A stretch of DNA of 8,019 bases from Prevotellaceae bacterium (GTDB lineage Bacteria > Bacteroidota > Bacteroidia > Bacteroidales > UBA932): the NCBI GenBank assembly GCA_031288855.1, contig JAITQQ010000085.1, positions 1-8,019 of the forward strand. The letters are read 5' to 3'. The translations under genes were made by a program, and so were the position numbers. The notes beneath the pieces were generated by a model. The model did not search any database and had not been told where the DNA came from. It was given only the letters and a program-made list of their open reading frames with translations. Numbering within the stretch: the stretch's first letter is position 1; the number at the start of each line of letters is the position of its first letter. This document shows, piece by piece, positions 1 to 4,899 of the stretch.

Positions 1-3
1 GAT

Positions 4-20
4 GCATCCCTCCGGGATGC
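4..20. repeat. Small GC-rich palindrome, REP-like
   Basis: GCATCCC (4-10) and GGGATGC (14-20) are perfect inverse complements separated by TCC, giving a 7-bp stem with a 3-nt loop. It is a GC-rich island in otherwise AT-rich DNA and lies at the window edge. It resembles short dispersed extragenic palindromes, or the stem of a terminator for a gene outside the window, but no U-tract follows on the plus strand (CGAAAATAG). Whether it is repeated elsewhere cannot be seen from here. Confidence 0.4.
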
Positions 21-123
21 CGAAAATAGTGCTGATTATTATTACAGATATTCATATTTAAAAATTTATTAGCCTATTATCACATTCATTTTCCGTTAAC
101 CGTTTTCCGTTCCCCGGTAAAGA

Positions 124-187
124 AAAGGGCCGCCAACCTACAACAGATGATATAAGAAAGAAGAACTAATTAAATCAGCAGCCCTTT
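124..187 (-). repeat. 10-bp inverted repeat with 44-nt spacer; possible minus-strand RNA stem
   Basis: AAAGGGCCGC (124-133) and GCAGCCCTTT (178-187) are inverse complements except at one position. Read as minus-strand RNA the exception becomes a U-G wobble pair, so a continuous 10-bp stem forms; on the plus strand it would be an A-C mismatch. On the minus strand the stem is followed by TTCTTT, which weakly resembles a terminator tail. The 44-nt loop is long for a terminator. I find no TAnnTTTG promoter directly upstream on the minus strand. Its function is unknown. Confidence 0.3.
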
Positions 188-299
188 GTGAGTTAAGAAT
201 TAAGAATTTTTTTCATTAGCACGTTATTTTATTATTTGTCTATTATCTGAACGTCTAGGTTCTATTGTCTGTTTTTGTCGCTTTACGCTTTGTTTTCAT

Positions 300-331
300 T
301 AACCATTAATCACTAACCATTAATCATTAAT
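300..331. repeat. 14-nt tandem repeat, two copies plus a remnant
   Basis: The unit TAACCATTAATCAC at 300-313 is followed directly by TAACCATTAATCAT at 314-327, differing only in the last base, and then by TAAT. AT-rich tandem words of this kind are common in non-coding DNA and are prone to slippage. No coding function is implied. Confidence 0.6.
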
Positions 332-399
332 TTCATATATACAATAAAACAACACATCGCAAAAAAACATTGCAACACAAAAAAAATAATTTAATCACA

Positions 400-447
400 A
401 ATTAAGAATTATGAATAAAAATCATTTTTAATTATTAATTCTTAATT
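400..447. terminator. AT-rich near-palindrome; possible terminator of the minus-strand RNA
   Basis: Twelve bases at 400-411 (AATTAAGAATTA) are exactly inverse to 436-447. Inside these, TAAAAAT (416-422) and ATTTTTA (424-430) also pair around a single C, so 19 base pairs form with one small internal loop. Read on the minus strand the hairpin lies just downstream of the structured RNA at 460-700 and is followed 13 nt later by eight T (complement of 379-386). It could act as an AT-rich terminator, but the stem has little G+C. A simple repeat or cruciform is an equally good explanation. Confidence 0.35.
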
Positions 448-459
448 GTTAATTAAATA

Positions 460-700
460 TGTAGCGCGAGCCCGTAGATAATTTACTTAAATTAAGTGGT
501 CTATCGAAACCAATCTGATAAATAAATTAGGCCCACACTTGTTTTTTAGCAATATTAATAAATTGGGTTGTAAAAAAGAAAAGCGTGGGCGCTAACTCTA
601 TTCCCTATATCAGATATTCAGAAATTCGATAGTTTCTTAATTCCAGGTACTAAAAGCAAGCGCCAACAAGTAATTAAAAAGAACGTAAACAACATCTCAC
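460..700 (-). ncRNA. Candidate structured small RNA, long interrupted rod; 6S-like shape
   Basis: Read on the minus strand, this protein-free stretch contains a series of nested inverted segments in correct order. These are 636-642 with 490-496 (7 bp), 626-632 with 501-507 (7 bp), 608-615 with 513-520 (8 bp) and 581-590 with 531-540 (10 bp). The last is perfect only on the minus strand, where the odd pair becomes G-U. Near the apex T/A runs (573-579 with 542-548) can pair. Farther out, GCGC..GC segments near 463-470 and 656-666 can close the rod around an unpaired central region. Two overlapping Bacteroidota promoters lie just upstream (705-762), predicting a start near 698-701. The shape, a rod with a central bubble and its own promoter, recalls 6S RNA, but I cannot confirm the family. 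It could be an undescribed RNA. The ends are approximate. Confidence 0.5.
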
Positions 701-704
701 GCTG

Positions 705-735
705 CAAATATAAACACAATTTTTTTAATTCCAAA
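705..735 (-). promoter_or_regulatory. Bacteroidota-type promoter for the minus-strand small RNA (proximal)
   Basis: On the minus strand TTTG (735-732) is followed after exactly 19 nt by TATATTTG (712-705). This matches the known Bacteroidota sigma consensus TTTG-N19/20-TAnnTTTG without mismatch. It points away from lpxD into the non-coding region, and no start codon with an open frame follows. The transcript should therefore be non-coding, beginning near 698-701. Confidence 0.6.
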
Positions 736-762
736 TATAAAGTTGTTAAAAAGTGTTATAAA
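732..762 (-). promoter_or_regulatory. Second, overlapping promoter-like element upstream of the small RNA
   Basis: A second TATATTTG lies on the minus strand at 739-732, with TTTA (one mismatch to TTTG) 19 nt upstream at 762-759. Its final TTTG is at the same time the upstream box of the proximal promoter at 705-735, so the two elements are phased 27 bp apart and share four bases. It may be a true alternative start or an accident of AT-rich DNA. Confidence 0.4.
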
Positions 763-778
763 AGTAAATTATGCCCAT

Positions 779-1798
779 TTATTTTTTGCTTAACGCATCC
801 AGTTGCTTTGCAATTTCGGGCAAGCGGCGGAACAGGGCATAGCTTTTAAAGTAGTCGCGGTAATAAATACCCGGCGAGCCCAACAGCACCTCATCTTCTT
901 TTTTAACACTGGAATTTATGCCGCACTGCGCCCCAAGCGTAGTCCGGTCGGCTATTTTAAGATGCCCGGCCACGCCTACCTGCCCGGCCAACACACAATG
1001 TTTCCCGATTTTCGTAGAGCCGGCAATGCCGGTTTGCGCAGCAATCACCGTATGCTCGCCAATTTCCACATTGTGGGCAATCTGAATCAGGTTATCCAAC
1101 TTCACGCCTTTACGGACTATCGTGGCGTCCATCGTGGCGCGGTCAATGACCGTATTGGCGCCGATTTCCACGTCATCTTCAATGACCACATGTCCTATTT
1201 GCGGAATTTTTTTGTACGTGCCGGCGGCAGTAGGCGCGAATCCAAACCCATCCGACCCGACAACGGCATTGGCGTGAATAATACAATTGTTGCCTACTTT
1301 ACATCCCGAATAAATGCGTGCGCCCGGATAAATAATGCAGTTTTCGCCGATGGTAACGTGGTCGCCAAGATATACATGCGGAAATATTTTCGTATGGCTG
1401 CCCACCTTCGTTTTCCGCCCCACATAAGCGAATTGCCCTACCCACACGTTTCGCCCCAACTTGGCGCTCCAAGACACATGCGCCCGCCACGAACGCCCTT
1501 TCTTGTTCAGCGTTTTCATCGAATTATACAAATCGAGCAAAGACGCAATCGCTTCGTAAGCGTTATCCACACGGATGAGCGTAGCCGACACCTGTTGTTT
1601 CACGGTAAAACTACGGTTGACCAACACAATGGAAGCCGCCGTAGTGTAAAGATACTGCTCGTATTTCGGATTGGCTAAAAAACACAACGCGCCGGGGCGC
1701 CCTTGTTCAATGCGGGCTATGGTGGACACTACCGCCTCCGGATTTCCTTCTACTTCGCCATGTAAATAATCGGCTAAAACCGCTGCTGTAAATTGCAT
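779..1798 (-). CDS. lpxD: UDP-3-O-(3-hydroxyacyl)glucosamine N-acyltransferase LpxD
   Basis: LpxD transfers a 3-hydroxyacyl chain from acyl carrier protein to the 2-amino group of UDP-3-O-acyl-glucosamine, the third step of lipid A synthesis, in the cytoplasm. The 339-residue protein has the family layout. An N-terminal uridine-binding domain (about 1-100) contains [13 protein letters not shown] left-handed beta-helix of hexapeptide repeats (about 105-300) and a helical C-terminal tail follow. The catalytic histidine is His242 in IQIAHN, and GSDGFGFAP (181-189) is typical. I chose the ATG at 1798, which gives the usual MQFTA start; a GTG directly before it (1801-1799) is also in frame. The gene lies 31 bp below the HD-domain gene on the same strand, so the two are probably co-transcribed. 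No lpxC/fabZ or lpxA follows within the window, which is unusual for Bacteroidales. All key motifs are intact. Confidence 0.95.
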   Translation of the reverse strand: MQFTAAVLADYLHGEVEGNPEAVVSTIARIEQGRPGALCFLANPKYEQYLYTTAASIVLVNRSFTVKQQVSATLIRVDNAYEAIASLLDLYNSMKTLNKKGRSWRAHVSWSAKLGRNVWVGQFAYVGRKTKVGSHTKIFPHVYLGDHVTIGENCIIYPGARIYSGCKVGNNCIIHANAVVGSDGFGFAPTAAGTYKKIPQIGHVVIEDDVEIGANTVIDRATMDATIVRKGVKLDNLIQIAHNVEIGEHTVIAAQTGIAGSTKIGKHCVLAGQVGVAGHLKIADRTTLGAQCGINSSVKKEDEVLLGSPGIYYRDYFKSYALFRRLPEIAKQLDALSKK

Positions 1799-1829
1799 CA
1801 CTTATGTTTTTTAATAATGAATATTTTCC

Positions 1830-3029
1830 TTATTCCTTAGGATAACAAAGATAATATTTTTTCGTTACTTTCGAAAACGCCTGTGAATTCAGCATGTCCG
1901 ACACTTCATAAATATCACGAAGCGCACCGCCGTGCATCCTGATTTTTATTTTTTCCACTCCGCCTTCGTATCCCTTATTTGAAATTTCGCCGCACCAAAC
2001 CACCGGGCCGGCTTTTTTCAAATCGTCTTCTTCAAAAGGATGGCCGCGCAATTCGATATTCGGCAAGCGGCGGTGTATAAGCATTCTCGACAAATCCGAC
2101 AACGTTTTGTCTTCATGCTGCATCCACACTTTTATTGCACAATCAATATCGCTGTCGTCGAGCAAGGCAAACAGGCGCAAGGCTTCGCCCGATTCAAAAT
2201 CGTGCAGTGCCGGCAATTCTTTCAGAAAATACGCCAACGCCGGCGACGCAAACACCTGCACACGCTCGTGCATCAAGCTGCGCGCACGCGATAAAATTTC
2301 CAGCAACAGCCGGTCGGCCGCAATCACCGTCTTATGCAGGTAAACCTGCCAATACATGAGCCGGCGCGAGATTAAAAATTTTTCTACCGAATAAATACCT
2401 TTCGCTTCCACCACCAGTTCGTCGTCAACCACATCAAGCATTTTGAGGATGCGTTCCACGCCGATCATTCCTTCGATTACGCCCGAAAAAAAACTGTCAC
2501 GCAGCAAATAATCCAAACGGTCCACATCCAGTTGCCCCGACACCAATTGGTGCAAAAAGCGTTTTTTGTGTTTTCCTTCAAAAATTTCAATCGCTTTGCC
2601 GAGCCGCCCGTCAAACTGTTCGTTCAGGTGTTTCATGAATAACAACGAAAGTTGTTCGTGGTGTACTTTTTCCACGATGGCGCTTTCGAGCGTATGGCTA
2701 AAAGGCCCGTGCCCGATGTCGTGCAGCAGGATGGCGCACAGGGCTGCCTCCATTTCATCATCCGTAATGTCGTGCCCTTTCGCACGCAACGACAGGATGG
2801 CTTCTTTCATCAGGTGCATGGCGCCCAGCGCGTGCCCCAGCCGCGAATGACAAGCGCCGGGATATACCAGGTGGCTTAATCCGAGTTGCTTGATGTCCCG
2901 CAAACGCTGCATCCACGGATGTTCCAAAAGGTCATAGACTATTCCGGCCGGTATATCAATAAACCCATGTATGGGGTCATTTACAATTTTCTTCTTCGGA
3001 ATCATATTGTAAAGGTACGATTTTATCAT
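1830..3029 (-). CDS. HD-domain phosphohydrolase (dNTPase/SAMHD1-like superfamily)
   Basis: The protein is a metal-dependent phosphohydrolase of the HD superfamily, most like the uncharacterised COG1078 group related to dGTPases and SAMHD1. The metal site is visible: His66 in SRLGHALG, His103-Asp104 in LLHDIGHGPFSH, and the aspartate of QLDVDRLDY (Asp168). His107 and His112 are also conserved in this group. The N-terminal NDPIHGFI and YPGACHSRLGH are family hallmarks. The substrate is unknown; a nucleotide triphosphohydrolase role is inference from the family. The outermost ATG (3029) gives 399 residues. The ATG at 3005, residue 9, gives a start of MIPKKKI closer to what I recall of relatives and may be the real one; no Shine-Dalgarno sequence decides. 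It precedes lpxD on the same strand, an arrangement I recall from Bacteroides, where this hydrolase heads the lpx cluster. No clear promoter is visible upstream of it. Confidence 0.88.
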   Translation of the reverse strand: MIKSYLYNMIPKKKIVNDPIHGFIDIPAGIVYDLLEHPWMQRLRDIKQLGLSHLVYPGACHSRLGHALGAMHLMKEAILSLRAKGHDITDDEMEAALCAILLHDIGHGPFSHTLESAIVEKVHHEQLSLLFMKHLNEQFDGRLGKAIEIFEGKHKKRFLHQLVSGQLDVDRLDYLLRDSFFSGVIEGMIGVERILKMLDVVDDELVVEAKGIYSVEKFLISRRLMYWQVYLHKTVIAADRLLLEILSRARSLMHERVQVFASPALAYFLKELPALHDFESGEALRLFALLDDSDIDCAIKVWMQHEDKTLSDLSRMLIHRRLPNIELRGHPFEEDDLKKAGPVVWCGEISNKGYEGGVEKIKIRMHGGALRDIYEVSDMLNSQAFSKVTKKYYLCYPKE

Positions 3030-3056
3030 GAAAAGTTAAATTTTCTTTAAAAAAAA

Positions 3057-3088
3057 TTTGCAGGTTAAAATAAAAACATTTATCTTTG
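3057..3088 (+). promoter_or_regulatory. Promoter of the rimP-nusA-infB operon
   Basis: TTTG (3057-3060) and TATCTTTG (3081-3088) are separated by 20 nt, fitting the Bacteroidota consensus TTTG-N19/20-TAnnTTTG. Transcription should begin about 3093-3096, giving an untranslated leader of about 60 nt before the rimP ATG at 3156. No other element of this quality is seen upstream of rimP. It lies in the divergent region shared with the HD-domain gene. Confidence 0.7.
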
Positions 3089-3118
3089 CACTGCAATTCT
3101 ACGTGATTGTGAGTGGTT

Positions 3119-3139
3119 AAGGGGACGTGACGTCCCCTT
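3119..3139 (+). promoter_or_regulatory. Perfect GC-rich hairpin in the rimP leader; possible attenuator or operator
   Basis: AAGGGGACG (3119-3127) and CGTCCCCTT (3131-3139) are perfect inverse complements around TGA. This gives a 9-bp stem with six G-C pairs and a triloop. It sits in the transcribed leader between the promoter and the rimP start, 16 nt before the ATG. CTTTAATAT follows, a weak U-rich tail. It could be a leaky intrinsic terminator (attenuator) controlling the operon, a structure affecting translation or stability, or, as DNA, a dyad binding site for a regulator. The sequence alone does not choose among these. A terminator for minus-strand transcription is unlikely, because no T-run follows on that side. 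Confidence 0.55.
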
Positions 3140-3155
3140 CTTTAATATAAAATGC

Positions 3156-3620
3156 ATGATCAAAGCATCTGATATACAAAAAATTGTGGAAGACTACACG
3201 GCAAACAGCGATCTTTTTCCGGTGGCCGTAAAGGTGTCTAAAGACAATTGCATTGAGGTACTGATCGACAGCCCGGCGGGGGTTGATTTGGATCAATGCG
3301 CAGCCCTTAGCCGGGTTATTGAGGGCCGCCTTGACCGCGACGTGGAAGATTTTGAGCTCACCGTATCGTCGGCGGGGCTCGACCTGCCGTTTCAGGTGCT
3401 GCCGCAATATTTGAAATACATCGGCAAAACGGTGGAGGTGCTGTTCAAAAAAGGAAAGAAAATCAATGCCACCCTCACGGCAGCCGACGCCGAAAGTGTG
3501 ACTTTGGAATATACCGAAATGAAAAAACAACCGGGCGATAAACGCAAAAAACCGGTTACGATAACAGAAACTTATACTTTAAACGATATAAAAACAACAA
3601 AACCTGTAATAAATTTTTAA
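3156..3620 (+). CDS. rimP: Ribosome maturation factor RimP
   Basis: RimP binds free 30S subunits and assists late assembly of the small ribosomal subunit in the cytoplasm. The 154-residue protein has the normal family length and its two-domain form. An N-terminal alpha/beta domain (about 1-82) includes VEVLID-like strands (CIEVLIDSP, 32-40) and the signature VSSAGLDLPF (70-79), a version of the usual VSSPGLDRP. A C-terminal SH3-like barrel (about 85-154) starts with IGKTVEVLFK. The loop at 121-134 is strongly basic. The ATG at 3156 follows an A/T-rich unstructured segment, as is usual in this phylum; an ATG at 3152 is out of frame. It is the first gene of the operon, with nusA beginning 16 bp after its stop. 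The order rimP-nusA-infB is widely conserved in bacteria and supports the assignment. Confidence 0.93.
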   Translation: MIKASDIQKIVEDYTANSDLFPVAVKVSKDNCIEVLIDSPAGVDLDQCAALSRVIEGRLDRDVEDFELTVSSAGLDLPFQVLPQYLKYIGKTVEVLFKKGKKINATLTAADAESVTLEYTEMKKQPGDKRKKPVTITETYTLNDIKTTKPVINF

Positions 3621-3636
3621 AACTATAAAGAATACC

Positions 3637-4869
3637 ATGGAAGGTTTAAATTTAATAGCCACTTTTGCGGAATTTAAGGAATTGAAAAATATCGACCGCC
3701 CCACCATGATGAGCGTGCTGGAAGATGTGTTTCGCAACTTGCTTGCGAGAATGTATGGCAGCGCCGATAATTTCGATATTATCATCAACATTGACAAGGG
3801 CGACTTTGAAATATGGCATAACCGCACGGTGGTGGAAGTTGTTGAAGACCCGCAATTGCAAATTTCGTTGAAAGACGCCAAAAAAATCGACGACTCGTAT
3901 GAGCTTGACGAAGAAGTGGCCGAAGAAGTGAAACTCGAAAGCTTTGGGCGGCGCGGTATTCTGGCCCTGCGGCAAAACCTTGCCGGGCGTATTATGGACA
4001 TCGAAAAAGCCAATTTGTTTAATAAATATAAAGAACGTGTAGGTGAAATTATTGTAGGCGAAGTGTATCAGGCTTGGAAAAAAGAAGTGCTGGTGCTCGA
4101 CGACGAAGGCAACGAATTGGTGTTGCCGAAAACCGAACAAATTCCTTCCGACTTTTTCCGTAAAGGCGATACGGTGCGCGCGGTAGTGGCCAAGGTGGAA
4201 ATGAAAAACAATTCGCCGGTTATCATTCTTTCGCGCACGGCAAATACGTTCCTGGAACGTTTATTTGAACAGGAAGTGCCTGAAATTTTCGATGGGTTGA
4301 TTACCATCAAGAAAATAGTCCGCCAACCCGGAGAGCGCGCTAAGGTGGCCGTAGAATCTTATGACGACCGCATCGACCCGGTAGGCGCTTGCGTGGGCGT
4401 GAAAGGCTCGCGCATCCACGGTATCGTGAGGGAATTGCGCAACGAAAATATCGACATCATCAATTGGACAGGCAACGTGCAACTGTTGGTGCAACGCGCT
4501 TTAAGCCCCGCAAAAATTTCATCCGTAAAAATTCATGAAAACACCAAACGGATAGGCGTGTTCCTTAAACCCAACGAAGTGTCGGCAGCCATCGGCAAGG
4601 GCGGGTTAAACATCAAGCTGGCCGGGCATTTGGTGGGATACGAAATAGATGTATATCGCGAAATTGAGGAAGAGGAAGAAGACGTCAGGCTGGATGAATT
4701 TACCGACGAAATAGAAGGATGGGTAATCGAATCGCTCAAGCGTATTGGCTGCGACACCGCAAAGAGTGTGCTTTCTATCGTACCTGCCGAACTGATGAAA
4801 CGCGCCGACCTCGAAGAGGAAACCGTGAATGAGGTGATAAGAGTATTGAAAGCCGAATTTGAAGAATAG
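3637..4869 (+). CDS. nusA: Transcription termination/antitermination factor NusA
   Basis: NusA binds RNA polymerase and nascent RNA and modulates pausing, intrinsic termination and antitermination. The 410-residue protein shows the usual order. The N-terminal polymerase-binding domain (about 1-130) is followed by an S1 domain (about 135-200, from VGEIIVGEV to VIILSR). KH1 (about 225-290) has PGERAKVAV and GVKGSRI (254-260). KH2 (about 300-345) has IGKGGLN (319-325). After an acidic stretch (REIEEEEEDV, 341-350) one helix-hairpin-helix-like segment remains (about 361-410). The two full C-terminal acidic repeats of the E. coli protein are absent, as is normal outside gammaproteobacteria. The start ATG at 3637 gives the expected beginning (EGLNLIATFAEF). 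It lies 16 bp after rimP and 30 bp before infB, so co-transcription is likely. NusA could act on the leader hairpin of its own operon, but that is speculation. Confidence 0.95.
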   Translation: MEGLNLIATFAEFKELKNIDRPTMMSVLEDVFRNLLARMYGSADNFDIIINIDKGDFEIWHNRTVVEVVEDPQLQISLKDAKKIDDSYELDEEVAEEVKLESFGRRGILALRQNLAGRIMDIEKANLFNKYKERVGEIIVGEVYQAWKKEVLVLDDEGNELVLPKTEQIPSDFFRKGDTVRAVVAKVEMKNNSPVIILSRTANTFLERLFEQEVPEIFDGLITIKKIVRQPGERAKVAVESYDDRIDPVGACVGVKGSRIHGIVRELRNENIDIINWTGNVQLLVQRALSPAKISSVKIHENTKRIGVFLKPNEVSAAIGKGGLNIKLAGHLVGYEIDVYREIEEEEEDVRLDEFTDEIEGWVIESLKRIGCDTAKSVLSIVPAELMKRADLEEETVNEVIRVLKAEFEE

Positions 4870-4885
4870 TAGTCATATATTTTTG
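4858..4885 (+). promoter_or_regulatory. Weak internal promoter candidate upstream of infB
   Basis: The 30-bp gap between nusA and infB contains TATTTTTG (4878-4885), a full match to the TAnnTTTG downstream box. A TTTG occurs at 4858-4861 at the end of nusA, but only 16 nt separate the boxes, shorter than the 19-20 nt expected. It may give infB some independent transcription or may be chance in A/T-rich DNA. Confidence 0.25.
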
Positions 4886-4899
4886 CAAGTAGTTTTATA

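Larger units (their letters stand above)
1..459. other. AT-rich intergenic region without protein genes, rich in short repeats
   Basis: No open reading frame with recognisable coding character is present. The stretch holds several small repeats, some listed separately: a GC-rich palindrome at 4-20; a 9-nt direct repeat TTTTCCGTT at 89-97 and 103-111; a 10-bp inverted repeat at 124-133/178-187; the word AATTAAGAATT at 198-208 and 400-410, with its inverse at 437-447; and a 14-nt tandem repeat at 300-327. A/T homopolymer runs are frequent (for example eight A at 379-386). Base composition is far more AT-rich than the genes to the right. I see no tRNA, rRNA or CRISPR array. The region probably consists of decayed intergenic sequence and small dispersed repeats, but that is inference. 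Confidence 0.6.

Noticed and set aside
1..778. tRNA, tmRNA, SRP RNA, RNase P RNA, retron or CRISPR array in the left intergenic region
   Set aside because: No T-loop GTTCRA motif, tmRNA start, SRP GGAAGCAGC-type loop or RNase P core was found; no reverse transcriptase or cas gene is nearby and the repeats are not regularly spaced.
803..1678. Long plus-strand open frame opposite lpxD
   Set aside because: It is a shadow of the lpxD reading frame with no recognisable domain, and LpxD on the minus strand is unambiguous.
3012..3020. TACCTTTA on the minus strand as a promoter box for the HD-domain gene
   Set aside because: It has one mismatch to TAnnTTTG, no TTTG at the right distance, and lies between the two possible start codons, so transcription would begin almost at the second one.
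3103..3120. Tiny leader peptide GTG ATT GTG AGT GGT TAA whose stop touches the rimP leader hairpin
   Set aside because: Five codons with a GTG start and no ribosome-binding signal; no repeated regulatory codons. Chance is the simpler explanation.
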